A stretch of DNA of 64,000 nucleotides from Leishmania donovani (lineage: Eukaryota > Euglenozoa > Kinetoplastea > Trypanosomatida > Trypanosomatidae), in contig NC_018229.1 in NCBI RefSeq assembly GCF_000227135.1, positions 129,816 through 193,815 on the forward strand, written 5' to 3'. The position numbers and the translations under genes are program-made. This document shows positions 1-12,954 of this stretch, piece after piece. The notes under the pieces are model-generated. The model worked only from the letters and a program-made list of their open reading frames with translations. It was not told where the DNA came from and did not search any database. How positions within the stretch are numbered: the first letter of the stretch is position 1; every line of letters starts with the position of its first letter.

Positions 1-702
1 CTTCCCCCTGCCTTAGTTAATCGATCTGTCTTCGCAGCAGGTCAGGTTTTGGTTCCGGTGCTTCACATCCAGCGCGGCAGCGGCAGGCAAGGGGGGAGGG
101 GGTCGCGCGGGCTCTTGTCGCCGCATCGTTGGCTGTAATTTGCATTTTGCAAGCATCGCGGCCGCTCCTGACGCGCTGTCTGTCGGTGCTGTACCGTCTG
201 TCCACAGCGGGTGAGAGGGCTCCGCAGCGCCGGCGAGTCGCTGCCTGCATGCGGCCGGCTTTCTCGTCGTCTGGAAGGTGCGCGCAGCAGCCCCGCGCGG
301 AAGGCCAACAGATGAAAAACTGAAAATGCGAGCGACATAGCGCGTCGTATAACAGAGGCACATATACCCGAAGGCCCACGCGCGGACAGCGAGACACTCA
401 CATCATCACGAGCGCCGAGAGGGGATCAAGACCACACACCACCACCTACACGGCGTGACAGGCAAAGAGCAGCAGACATATTCACGTAAACACAGACAGA
501 AACGCACAAGAAAGCGGCAGACTCGCAGTGGGGCCTAGAGTGGCATGCGCACATGCGCATCGCTTCTTTCGAGGGGCGTGAGAGAGAGAAAGGGAGGATA
601 GCACGCTGCTAAACGCAAGATGCATACTTCCACATATAATAGACACGCATAGATATACATACAGGTGCACGTAGGTACACAAAAACATTTATATACGCAT
701 AC

Positions 703-733
<31 letters not shown>

Positions 734-1128
734 CACATGCATATACATATACATGTATACATATAGACATACAGATATCCAACTACCAGATATATGTGCA
801 CACGCATCATGGAATGGCAGCTGTTCAGGAGAGGTAGGGTGAGAGCACCTCATAAATTTACAGGAACGCAAAGGCCGCCCCTCCTCCCCCCCCCCCCACG
901 AGGGAGGGAAAGGGGGAGGCCGAATAAAATGGCGAGTCACGAGCACGGCGTGCAGTCGCGTGGACCTGACGTGTATGGCAACACACGGAAGCACCGGGAA
1001 ACACAGGGAGGGGGGGGGGACTGTCCAACTACGTAGGAGGAAGCCCGCTTCAAGGCTGCGCAGCGTCATTTTCCATGCGCGCCCTCGCTTGGGCTTCCTG
1101 GCTTGGCAGCCATGAGCGCAGCTCACAA
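1..1128. other. Intergenic / 3' flank of the ABCA gene
   Basis: No supported gene. On the minus strand this is the 3' untranslated and intercistronic region of the ABCA transporter. It holds an AT-rich hexanucleotide microsatellite near 690-770 and short G/C homopolymers near 885-898 and 1010-1019. The open frames here are short, made of low-complexity or repeat-derived residues, and show no recognisable domain. Confidence 0.7.
690..770. repeat. AT-rich microsatellite, imperfect (ATACAT)n
   Basis: About 80 bases built from variations of a six-base ATACAT/ATATAC motif, in a region otherwise above 50% GC. It lies in the 3' flank of the ABCA gene. Such tracts are common in trypanosomatid intercistronic DNA, and nothing shows a specific function. 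Confidence 0.85.
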
Positions 1129-4100
1129 CTATGCACGTTGCTCCTCGGAAGACTCTTCTCCCTTGAGGTGCATCTGTTCATGCTTCAGTCGCAAGGCGTT
1201 CTCGGCATCACGCCGCCGCTCTGACAAGGCGGCGCGAACCTTCTCCGCCCTCTCCACCTCGTCGCTGACGCGCATGAATATCTGCTCAATACTTGTCTGT
1301 GACACCGTGTAGTCAGAGATGCAGAGTGCCGCGCGGTTTGCCTGCACACACTGGAAGACGCTCGGCAGGTTCGTGTTCTTGGGCAGTGTAAAGACAAGTC
1401 GCTTGCCACGCACCTCGCTGACCTCTGAGGACGGAAACGAGGAAGTGACGAAAGCAATGAGCCGCGCTTTAATCGCCTCCAGCGCCGCCGCCTCGGCAGC
1501 TCGCTTGCGCCGCCTCGCATCCGCCGCGGTGGAGGAGCTCACGTCGACGGTGGTCGGTGGCTGCACGCGGATGGTCATCTCAAAGCCGCTGCCGTACTTC
1601 TGCCTCAGATGCACCTTGCTGCCGATGCAGCGCAGTCGCCCGTCCACCATGATGGCCACACAGTCGGCAAGGGCTTCTACCTCCTCGAGGTGGTGCGTGC
1701 ACAAAATAATTGAGCAGCGGTGCCGAATGGCCTGCATCGACGTCCATATCTCACGCCGAGCGACGGGATCCATGCCCGCCGACGGCTCGTCGAAGATGAT
1801 CACCGGCGGCCCACCGATCAGCGACAGTGCGACGCTCAGCTTCCGGCGGTTGCCGCCCGACAACGCTGCCGACGTCGTGTGACGGTATTCGCGCAGACCG
1901 GTCAGCTGCAGCAGCGCGCGCACGACGTCCTTCTGCTGCTCCCGCACGATGCCGCGGATGCCGGCGAAGACACTCAGGTGCTCCTCCACCGTCAGCAGGT
2001 CGAGCGTTGCATCGAACTGGGGGCAATACCCGATGCACTGGAGCGCGTCGCGACTTTCCTCCACAATGTCGTACCCGCACACGTAGACATGCCCAGCGGT
2101 GGGATAGAACTCCTGGCACAGGATCGACATCGTCGTTGTCTTGCCAGCGCCATTCGTGCCGAGAAGGCCAAAGACCTCGCCCGGCACGACGCCGAAGGAG
2201 ACATCGTGCACAGCCACCTTGCCGCTATCATACTGCTTGCGCAAGCCGACGACCGCGACGGCGTCGATGATAGGCAGCTTAGCGCCGAAGCTCGGGAAGT
2301 CACCGCCGGTGCCCCCAGTTGTGCTAGTCGCCGCCATCCCAAAGGATGCGGAGTCGGCAGTATCGCCCACCTTGTACATGTTCTCCTGCCGCTTCAGGTC
2401 TTCGCGGTATGCCTCCATGCGCCGCTGCACCTCGGCCCGCTCGTCCTCGACGTCGCTGTCCTCTTCGGCACCGTCATCGGTACTCTCACTCACGTCTTGT
2501 TGCTCTCCGTGCTGATGGCTGCCATGACGCCGACGGTGCGCATCGCCGCCTTTGCCCTGCTCCGCGCTCCGTTGAGCGCGTGCGAGAGCGGTGGCGTCGC
2601 CGTGTGCGTCGTAGCCCCGCAGCAGCAGCCTCATTCGCCAGTATGGGTGGTCGATCAGCAGCGTAAGAATGAGAAACAGCGGCCCCTCCACCGCCATGTA
2701 CACGCACGGCCAGCCGATAGTCTGCATGGAGAAGGCTGTCAAGCTCTCGTCCGATGATTGGAAGTGCGAGAGCAGGGCGAGATTCACGATGCCTTCGCTG
2801 ACGGCGTAGGTGGGAAAGATGCGGAACACCCAGCCCAACCTGTGCGACGTCGCCTCTGTCGACGGCAAGAGTCGAAGCACGAATACGATGATGACCAGAA
2901 GGAAGCCTGTTATGAAGCCGGCCGCCATGACGATGCTCTGCGCGCTGGAGTGGGTCGCGAAGAAGAACTGCACAAAGTACGCCGTGGTCGTGCTGCAGAA
3001 GCCGAAGACCAAAAGCAGCGTGAACGTCGCGCCAGCCGTGTCGACGCCGATGTACTCCTCGCGTTGGAAGACGGCAAATATCGTCACAACGAGCAGCATC
3101 GTCACGGCGTACGCCGTGAAGTCGAACACGAAGTTGCTGAACCAGTAGACGAGGTAGCGCAGGCCGCAGATGTCCTGCAGGTGGCGCGACCGGCACTCCC
3201 GCTCCTTCACCACCCAGGCCACGCAGTTCGAGGGGAGAAAGGTGAAGGGCACTATAATGATGATGGCCGTCAGCAGCAGCTTGATGCTTCTCTCGGAGAC
3301 AAGCGCGAAGCTCGACGGCAGCGTGCCGGCGCTCGCCGTGATGGACACGGACGGGCCGCGAGCCTCCTTCAAGAGCAGATTGTAGAAGTTCACCATGGCT
3401 ATAGGAAACTCGTGATAAGCGGAGTAGTTGGTCAGCAACACGACGGGGTTGAGATCGATCGAAGGCAGCATCGCCACCACAGGGTCGCCGCACGCGAGGC
3501 CGCTGTACTTGCCGACTTTGCCATGCGCGAACCACTCGTCTTGGAGGAAGTAGTAGAAGTCCGACAGACTTGCCGTGCGCAAGTCGCGCGTGCGCTGGTT
3601 TCGTGCAAGCGACGCGGCAACATCGCTGAAGCTTCCGTTGAAGTAGCCCGCACAACCCGTCGTGTCCCACAGCGTGTCGTATGGGTAGTTGCTCGTGTTT
3701 AGCCTCAGCTCTCTCACGGTATACGTTCCCGCCAAGTTCAGCAGCATCGCTAGCAGGATGCATGCGGCGGGGCAGATCATCTGGAAGCAGAGCGCCTTGC
3801 GATCGCGCTTCATGTTGCAGAACCGCTTGCGCATCATCGCCTCCGTCTGCAGGAGACTCACAGTCGCGGTCGAGAAAGCAACCTCGCAGTTCCAGATAAT
3901 GTCACCCGGAAAAGCGCCCTTCGCTGTCGTCGGCGCCACCGTTGTCGTTACGGCTGCCGCTGCTGCCGCTGCCGCGGCCGGGGTGACGTCAGCGGCGGCC
4001 GGGGCACGCGGTAGAGAGTGTTCCACGTCCTCCGAGCTCGTCGTCATCGCATGCTCTGCTGTCGACTGCATAGACTCTCGGCTGCTGGCCGCGTCCTCCT

Positions 4101-5377
4101 GTGATGCACGGTCGGCGGCTTTGGAAACGGCAGACGTCGCCGGTCTCACGAGCCTCGACGAGGACCTGGAAGGGGTGCGGCTTTCCGAGGTGCGCGCACT
4201 ATTGCGATTGCAGCCCCCCATGTAGCCCGTCCTCGTTGGGCCCGAGCAACTCTGAAGCTGTTCCGAGCCTGGGGCCAAGGACGCTGACTGATGCTGCATC
4301 GGGCTGATATTTCGGTCCAGCGCCAAGTACGGGGACACCTCCGGCGGGTGCACGCCGGAGGTGTCGCGCAAGTAGCCGGCGTTGCGATGGCCGTCCTCGT
4401 CATCATCGTCCCAGTCAAACTCGTCGCTGGAGGAGTGGTCGCCCTGGTGCTTACCGCCACCGCGGCAGCAGCAGCAGCGTAAACGATGCCAGAGGTCCGG
4501 CAGGCAACTTTTCTTGTCCGCCACGGCAGCCACGGCGGCTGCGCCCTCCGCCTTCGCTCGCCTCTTGTCATCCTCCGCGGCGTCGCGGGCGATCGTCAGA
4601 AACACCTCCTCCAGTGTTGTGGGAGAGATGGCGTAGCCGCGAATGCCGATCAGCGGCCCAACCGTGTCGAGCGCGCTCAGCAGTCCTGGGAAGCGCTCCG
4701 CTTGCTTCGCAGGCAGGCGGTAGCCGACCTCGCCGCCGCTGCTTGTCAAGCGCTCCGCCTGCGGCACGTGCTGCTGCAAAAAGGCGTCGAGATCACGGAC
4801 GCGTAGCAGCTCGTCGACAGAGATGGTGATGTTGTACCCGATACCGAGCCGCGACTTCAAGAAGAGTGAGCTGCCAGCGCACTTGAGCTGGCCACGGCTC
4901 ATGATGGCCACCCGGTCACCGAGCAAGTCCGCCTCGTCCATAAAGTGCGTGGTCAGCAGTACGCTTCGGCTGCGCGACATGCGCAGCAACAGCCTCCACG
5001 TGTGCCGCCGCGCCGCCACGTCCATGCCGGCGGTCGGCTCATCGAGGAAGACGAGGCTGCTGCCACCTACAAACGCGATGGCAACCGAAAGCTTCCGCTT
5101 CATGCCGCCCGAGAGAACGCGTGTTGGGTCGTTCTGCTTATTCAAAAGATCCACCCCCTTGAGGGTGTGCATCACGGCATCTTCCAGCGCCGCCCCGCGC
5201 AGCCCCTTCAGCCGCGCAAAGAACTCGAGGTGCTCACGGCACGTCAGCTCCGGCCAGAGAATGTTGTGCTGCGGACAGAAACCGATCTGGTGGCGGGCGC
5301 GCGCCAGATCGAGGCGAATGGAGTGGCCGCCGATGTAGCAGTCCCCGCCATCCGGGTAGAGCATACCCGTCATCATG

Positions 5378-5408
<31 letters not shown>

Positions 5409-8400
5409 GCCCCAGCAGCACGGAGATGCCGGCGTTCGGCAGCTGCCAGCAGAAGTTCCGCACCGCGACGAAGCGGCGGCCACCGTGCTCGAAGAACTTG
5501 CGGAGGCCGATAATGCGCACGGACAGCTGCTCCGGCGTGAAGGTCTCCGCCTCGTACACGCCGTTCGGATCACGGGCGTCCTCGCCGTCGAACAGATCCT
5601 CGTCGTCGTCATCCGTTGCAGCGCTGTGCCCAGTGCAACACCAGCCATCGCTACCGCCGTACGTCCCCTCTTTGGTATCATGAGTCCTCCCCCTCTGCGT
5701 TGGTGGCGGCTGCAGGGCCTCCCCCGCGCCACTGCCGCCGTCGGTGGTAGACGTCGCTTGACGCCGCCGCTGTTCCGCCTGCCACGCCCTTTCCGCACGC
5801 CTGCGACGGCAATGCCGGACCGGGTCTAGGATGAAGTAGAGCGGGTGCTTCGGCACACCGACCGCCTTGGGCAGCACCGCATCGAGGTAGAACATGAGCA
5901 GCAGATACGCACCAAAGTCCAGGGCGAGGAATCCCAAGAGCGTGGCGGTGTTGGGGTTGTCGTTTGGGTCCAGAAAGATCATCGCAGCAAAGCCGTCGCC
6001 GCTCTCCCGGGCGAGCACGATCTGCAGGATGATCGCGAAGCAGGTGGGCGAGAAGATGCTGAGGACGAGGTAGACGGCTGGGCTCGCCGAATAGATCGCA
6101 AAGACCAGCAAAGACATGGAAAAGTAGAGGAGTGGCGTCATGAGGACCGCCATCCGCGACGTGTCGTAGAAAGTGGCCATCAGACCCGACAGCGGCACGC
6201 ACGTGAGGGAGAACATGACAAGGACAAGAAGCACGCTGAAGGCGTCGCTCTTCGTCAGGAACGTTGTGCACATCAGCAGCGTCATGAAGAGGGAGATCGT
6301 GAGCATGAGGGCGGCGCTGTAAAGGAACCAGCTGCACCAAAAATAGGCCGGCCTGAGCCCCATGATCAGCGTCGCCTCCCGCACGCGCCGCTCCTTCTCC
6401 AGCACGAGCCGCCGCGTCAACTGCGAGACGGGGTAGAGAAACGCCATCACGATAACAAAGCCGATGATTGTGTTCGCAGAAGTCAGCACCTGGCTCGTCT
6501 TGAAGGGCACCCATGGCATGCTGCCCAGGAAGATCGTGAAGCTCGTCTTCGCGCGAAGGGCCGCGCTTGTCGCCAGGATGCTGGAGGCTTTCTGTGACGT
6601 AACGGCCGCCGAGGATTTGCCCAACTCGACGGCATCGGTGAAGGACTGTGCACCGCTGCCCACTGGTTCCCGCGCCGCCCGCACAGCGTCGAGCAGTTCG
6701 TGCGTATCCAGAACCACGTTCACCGAGTCGTCAGTCGCTGCCTGCGCCTGTTGCCGCTGTTGTTGCGCCGCCCGCCTCTCCGCCAGGGCCTGAACGCTGC
6801 CTGTTTCAGCGCGCGTCGCGCCGGCCGCGTACAGGGACATGAGGTAGTACTTCACAAGCGCGTCCATCAAGGACGGGTAGCCGCTCGTGTAATACATGTT
6901 GGATCGATCGTAGCCCCCGCCGCCGGAGTACGCCTTGTCCACCATCGCCGTGAACTCCGGCAGTGCTGTCGAGACCATTTCGATAGACAAATCCAAGCCG
7001 TTCTCGTCCAGCTGGCGGATGTTCACGAGAGCCCATGTGGGTCCACGCTCGCCGCTCTTGATCACGCGGTGCGCCTCCTCGACGGTGTCGAAGGTATCAT
7101 TGTAGACGTACTGAAAAAGCCTAGAGCTGCTGGACAGGTACTGGAGCATGTCGAGTGGCACGTTTTCGCTTGGGGCGAAGTACAGCTTGCCGGACGACTG
7201 GATAGCGTTGATGCGCGTGTGGGAGAAGAGCCCCGCGCCGATCAGCAGCGCCATCGCCGCCGAATCCTTAGAGGACAACTTTTTGGCCATCCACTGGTGG
7301 GCGATGATGTCGTCTAGCGGCATCACCCGCGCGAGGCCGTTGCGCATACCGCCGAGAAAGTCGGCAAGCCCCCGGCCCTCTTGTTTGTAGCACAGCCCCT
7401 TCACGGGCAGCTCCTCCTCGCCGACCGTGTTGCAAATCACTGATCTCAGTGACGAAGCGTCTAGGCTGCTGCAGGGGCGCAGTCCGTCGATGTAGTTCCG
7501 CTCCCCAAACCACGTCTCGTTGTAGCAGAGTTCCTCCAGGTACCTGCCAGCCGCGAAGTTGTAGCCTTTATCACCGATAGAGGCCAGCGAGCTGTAGTCT
7601 GGCGAGGAAGTAACGCCGAAGGCGGCCCACAGCGCCACCACACAGAGCGTGCACACAAGCGGGATCGCAATCTCCAGCACCACGCTGCCCCAGCGACGGC
7701 GCCGCTCGATCATATCGCGAGAAAAGGTCGCCCCAAGCTGGTCGAGCCACGTGCTGGAGTCATTATGAGTCCATCCGGCACCGCCAGCCGTCGGGCTTGC
7801 GAGGTCGTCGGCGCCGCCGCCGTGCATAGTCGTCAGTGTATGGGACTCCGAGAACGGAGACGTGGTCACGGTATCCCAGTAGTCTAGCGCGCTGCCGTGG
7901 CCGAAGGGTGCTCTCAGGTTGCCCGTGCGGACGTCGTCGGCGCGGCTGTGCCCGTCGTGTCCGAGGCCGGAGGTAGGCATGCTACCGTAATACTCGCTGG
8001 CGAAGTCGCCTACATCACGCTCCATAGCGCTGCTACTGCTGCCGCCTCTGTTCGCGGCGGCGTTGCCGGCATTCCTGTGCCCCTCTGGATCGGCGTAGGC
8101 GAAGCCCATGGTAACGTTGCTGCTAGGCGTGCTATCGCTGTGCATCGTGTAGCTGTCGGTGCCGCAGCTGCCGGCGCCCAGCCGCGCGAAGCGTCGGTCT
8201 TCAAGGGGGAGGGGTGCATCGACATCGAAGCGCGAAGAGCCAGGTGCGCCCGCGCCGGGGCCACGCGCCGCTTGGCTCGTCGAGATGAGCGCCGTCGCCG
8301 CCGGGGGCGCCAGCGACTGCACTTGCGGAGGCTCCGCTGCAAGCGCTGCCGAGGGCAGCTGTTCACCTGGGCTAAGAGAGGCCACGGCTGACGGCGGCGA

Positions 8401-9126
8401 CGTGAACGGCCGGTCACCGGTCAAGCCTCCAGGCAAAACATCGTGCATGGCTGTCGTGATGGCCCCCGTCGCCACGCTTCCGCTGCTATCACGCCTCACC
8501 TGCTGCTGGCGTGTGTCGATCGGCATCGGCCATGTCGACGATAAGGAAGACTCGCAGGCCTCCAAGGGGGGTGCCGTACTGGCGCGCCTTGTCCGCTGTA
8601 AGGAAGGGCAGCGGCCCCCACTCACAGCGGGGGCACCGGCTGACGCTGGCGAGGCGGTCGACATAGGTTGGAAGACCTCCCTTGTCCAGCCGATGGGGCC
8701 AATCGCTATGCGGCGGTACTGCAGCTCACGCTCGATCCGCGGCGGTTCGAGCCCGTGGCTGCGCGCCCGCTGCTGAGGCGGGGGTGGCGCCGCGCATGGG
8801 CGGCTCAGGCTCTGGGAGGGAGGATGGCCAAAGGCGGAAGTGTACACCGGAATCTGGCACCTCGCACTTCTGGCGCCACTGCCCCAAGCGCCCGTAGAGG
8901 CATATGGCGCATCAGATTGTGGAACCGCTGCCGCTGCGGCGGGCGGGAGCCCGCCGTAGTAACCGGCTCCTGCCTCGGTACGTCGCTGCGCCGACGGAGA
9001 CACAAAGTCTGCCCGCGGCGAAGACGGAGGCATCGCCGGAGATGCGAAAGAGGAGCGCTGACCTGGTGGCGCCGGCGTCGCTGCCGAGCCGCCTTGCGGA
9101 GCGGGGGGCAGCGGTGCGCGATTCAT
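1129..9126 (-). CDS. ABCA-subfamily full-size ABC transporter
   Basis: Predicted membrane protein of 2665 residues with two transmembrane domains and two nucleotide-binding domains in the ABCA order TMD1-NBD1-TMD2-NBD2. The first membrane segment lies near residue 490, followed by a large luminal loop and a cluster of helices. NBD1 has Walker A GHNGAGKST (near 1240), signature LSGGMKRK (near 1340) and Walker B ending DEPTAGMD (near 1360). NBD2 has GTNGAGKTTT (near 2320), LSGGNRRK (near 2424) and DEPSAGMD (near 2444). All catalytic motifs look intact, so both sites should bind ATP. ABCA proteins move lipids across membranes, and Leishmania members are tied to phospholipid trafficking; the substrate here is unknown. 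The first 480 residues are a low-complexity Ser/Ala/Pro extension longer than in animal ABCA proteins. I took the first ATG (9126); a pyrimidine tract ending in a possible splice acceptor lies near 9197. Subfamily is certain, member number is not. Confidence 0.95.
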
Positions 9127-10264
9127 CACTCAGCAACTCCGTTGAGGGCGCACTACCACGCTGGCCGGCGTCTCGGAAAGAAGAAACGACAGGAGACTGG
9201 GGGAGGAAGAGAGCCCACGCCTCTTCGCGTCCGCGCGAACACCTCCGCACCTCTTCTCCGCTGCTCGCGTAGCGGAGGGCGCACACGCCGCCGCTGCCCC
9301 CCCCCCCTCGCTCACTCTCTTCTCTCCCTCCCGCCCGCCCTCTCTTCTCCGTTTTATATGTAACGGCGAATTCGCCCTGGGCACCAATGAACGAAGGCGC
9401 ACAACACAGCACAAAGGCAAATCACTCGCGCCCCCTCTTTACGTGCGTGGGATGAAGCGCGCGGCGGCCGGAACGGGGGTTCCGGGGGAGGGGCGCAGCC
9501 GTGTGCGCGTGCGCCGCCGCCGCGGCTTTCACACGGAGAGGGATGATGCAACGAAGGCGGAAAGAAGAGGAAGAGAGAGTGAGGGAGAGGGAGACGGAGA
9601 CGGAGACGGAGACGGGGGGAGGGGGAGGGGGGTTGGCGGATGTGTATAGCGCACAAGGGCACGAAACGAGGAAGCAAGGCAAACAAGAGGATACATTCAG
9701 AAACGAGCGAGCGGCGGTCAATGACGAAGCGGAGAGGGAGTGGAATGGGGGAGGGAGAGGGGGAAGCAGCTGTATACACATGCAGCGGTGTGGATGTGGA
9801 CGACGATGATGAAGGGAAGGGCAAGGATAGAGAGAGAGAACCCCTCCCCACACACACACACACAGAGACAGAGAGAGAGGCGCGGCCTTCTCCGTCTTCG
9901 TCGTCTCCTATCAGGGCTCTCTCTCTCCTACAGAGACGGCTAAGCGCACGCGCACACCAATAAGAAAGGCAGATCAGGTATGTTGTTGCGTATGGAGAGA
10001 GCTGTGTATATACCCATGCAACATACCTTTTCGCGTGTGCGTGTGTGTGCGTCAGAAGTCTGCTCAGCCGAAACGGGCAGAAGAAGGAGAAGTGGAAGAG
10101 CAGTGAAAGAGAGGGGCCGGCCCATGTGCACACACAGACACATCCGCACCTACAGGAGGGAGGGATGGAGAGACGGAGAGGACGGCGGTGCACACACGCG
10201 CGCACGCGCACACACACACATCCACATGAATATCCCGCGGAGAGCACCTCCAGAAGTGTGTGAC
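9127..10264. other. Intergenic, 5' flank of the ABCA gene
   Basis: No supported gene. The stretch is rich in GA/CT and CA/GT simple sequence (for example 9590-9630 and 9848-9864). On the minus strand it supplies pyrimidine tracts suitable for spliced-leader acceptors ahead of the ABCA ATG. Open frames here encode Ser/Arg/Leu-rich or Cys/Val-rich repeats and are not genes. Confidence 0.6.
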
Positions 10265-12320
10265 GATTTGTTTTTTTTTTCGGGCTTCGTTCGGTGGTTC
10301 TACCCTCGGCATGGCAGTGAGAGGTTCCTGCCTCCAACGCACCCTTTTCCGCAAGTTCGATCCCCTATCACCAAGTCCCCGTGCGTCGGTAGCTGCCAGC
10401 AAAACAATGCGCCTTTCCGGGCTGCCTGCTGAGCGCACGTCTTCTGGCGTAGTCTGAGTGGGGGGGGGGAGGTAGTTGCTACGGCAGAAGACGCAGCGCT
10501 GAAGCCCGCTCACCCTAGAGGGCATCTGGCTCGGTGCAGCGCTTCCGGGTCGCGGCCACCACAGTCGCGTTATCTACTGCGGATCGCCACGTGTCCGACG
10601 AGGCGCGGTACGAACGCCTGCACGCCGTGCAGCACAGCGCTGCATCTTGACCGTTGCAATGGGAGGGGGCCGACACCTCTACCGACCCCCGGATGCAGCA
10701 ACCCCTCCCACACCGTGGGGGCGAAACAGCATGGCACCCCATCCGAGCAACAACACGTCCGATACAAGGACCGCTCCCGGCAGCACACATCGCGGGGGTG
10801 CGACCGCGCGGCTTCCCAAATCCCCCTCTTTCCCCATCCAAACTTCCCGCTCACATGTCACCGAGGTTGGCAGACGGGCCAGCCTTGCGCCCTGCAGGAG
10901 GCAACGGTTCAGCGACGGCAAACAGCGGCGTGCTCACTGGGCCGCCCAACGGCACCCATGCGCTGGGACGCCCGTGACACTCGACGCCTGGAGAAGCTTC
11001 GACACAAGCCGCTCCATGTACGCCACTGCCATCGCACCCCATCGAGGGTGATCGCGAAGGCGTCACAGAAACGTCGGGCCCCGTTGCACCGTCTGCTGAC
11101 CGTGGTCAACGGTGACACCGACGGATGTATACAGCGTCCAGGTGGCCAACTGCTCGCCCAAAAAGCGGCACGGGCCGTATCCACGGGCGCTGTCGATGCA
11201 AACCGCCACCGCCACGCGCCACCCTCCCCTCGGGGCACGGAATTCCGGCTGGTCCACCGCCGGGTCGCAGGCGAGAACACACCTGGCCGCATGTGCCGCT
11301 AGCGCGTGATGGGCTTTCAGATCCTTGATGTCCAACCCTGCTACGTGAAGCCCCTCTCTCGGCGTCGGCCATCTTGCAGATGGGCTTGCCTCGCACACCC
11401 ACCCACCCCTATGCTCGATGCAGTCCGCTCAAGGCTTGCAAAACCTGGCCACGATGCTGGCAGTCCCCCGCAAGAGGCTCCGTCGCCACCTGGAATGCAG
11501 ATGCGGGTGGCGCGTTGTGGCCGTGCTTCCATGGTGTCATAGGGAAAGCCACTGCACCTGCTCATCTGGAGCACACCGAGTGCGGACGGCCCCGCTGAGC
11601 GGCATTGGTCATGTGTTCGGATATAAAGGCCGCTTCGTTCTGCACACGCAGCTCGCGCCGACTGCCCTCCGCATGACGGCGTTCGAGGGATGTCCGCTGT
11701 GCGTCGTCGACGCTGGCTCAGTGGCCGATCATCCGCTGCATGCGCGTGCGGGAGCAACACGTCTCGCGCAAAAATGCCGACAGTGCCTCTGTCGCATGAC
11801 CTTGATCGTCCATCGAGCGTGCGGCTGTTGAACTGGCCCGACTTTCCTCCCGCACCGGCCACCAGGAGAGTGGATTCGCTCACGCATACGGTGGCTTCAT
11901 AACGGGACATCGCACTCGTCTCAGACCTGCGTGTGATGGTCGCCCCGTGAGCATCCTGGCTGCTGTTAGGCATTCTCCAGTATGTGATGCAGCACTGCGT
12001 CTCACCACGTCACGCATCGGGCATATGCTGAGCCAGTGGCTCTTGGTAAGGGGCGCAGTGCGGTGGGCATGGGGCTGGTGGGCGAAGCTATGGCGGCATG
12101 GTGGTGGTGTTGGGGGGATCGGCGTGTGCGTGTTATGAGCGGGACTGGCAGAGACAGAGACATCGCGATAGTGCAGCAGGCCAAGTCGTGCCGCCTTGAG
12201 GACGGAGGGTAAACCAAACAGCGGGAGGGCAGTCGCAGCACAGCTGTGCGACCGTCTTTCTTCAGCATGTCCTGTGCGCCTGCCCGGGTGCGGCTTTAGC
12301 ATTCGTTCGGCTCACCGTGT
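10265..12320 (-). mobile_element. Probable decayed ingi/DIRE-like non-LTR retroelement
   Basis: This 2 kb block lacks the CA and GA repeats that fill the neighbouring intergenic DNA and looks like old, GC-balanced coding sequence in all frames with many stops. On the minus strand it ends at a run of about ten A (plus-strand T run near 10269-10279), like a retroposon tail. Minus-strand fragments near 11063-11400 contain a stretch (WTLYTSVGV) reminiscent of the RNase H start of ingi/L1Tc elements. Fragments near 10515-10650 hold paired cysteines like the C-terminal finger of such elements. No intact open frame remains. Leishmania genomes contain such degenerate ingi-related elements (DIREs, and the short derivatives SIDERs), and these often lie in intercistronic DNA. 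Assignment rests on composition, the tail and weak motifs only, and the borders are approximate. Confidence 0.42.
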
Positions 12321-12954
12321 TAGCATCTGACAGTCGTCATGACTTTCCGTGAACCCCCTCCTTTGCACCGCTCGGACCAACCGGCCATCGAGCCATCCAA
12401 CCAAAAATGAGGAGGTGCGCGTAACAAGCGAACCAATCACGAAGAGGCGGCCACATACGCATGAATAGAATTTCTCGTCAGGGTCTCTTGCGTGTGCGTG
12501 CGCCGCCACCACACTACCGATGGCGCATCGCTCATCCCCAGGTGACGTACATCAGCGAAGCGAAATCTGTACAAGGCGCGCTCATGCTTAGATATGTACA
12601 TGTGTGCGTGTGTGTGTCTGTGCACAAGACGCACGCGGTACGTCGAGGGAAGGCGTGGGAGAGAGGGGTGCCACTGCACAACCGTGAAAGCTGAGATGAT
12701 CAGCATAGCGAAAGGATGCAAATACACAAGGTGAAACGCGCACATTACATACATCTGTGCATATATCCATACACATAAACATATATACATGCACCTGCGT
12801 AACGCAGTAAGAGAGGCAAGCATAAAGGTCGAGGACGTGAGAGAAGCAAACCCCTCCCCCTCATCCTCCCCCTCACACACACACACGCGAAAAAAAAATA
12901 ACGGGTTTAGGGCAGAGGAATGTGACGTGCATCCAGACACACGCGCACGCGCCC

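Noticed and set aside
1720..2757. Plus-strand open frame of 345 codons inside the ABCA gene
   Set aside because: Antisense shadow of the well-supported transporter; Arg/His-rich with no domain.
8740..8765. Sequence resembling a tRNA B box (GGTTCGAGCCC)
   Set aside because: It lies inside the ABCA coding region with no acceptor-stem pairing or A box at the right distance.
9354..10337. Minus-strand open frame of 327 codons
   Set aside because: Ser/Leu/Arg/Pro-rich translation of simple repeats; no domain; lies in the ABCA 5' flank.
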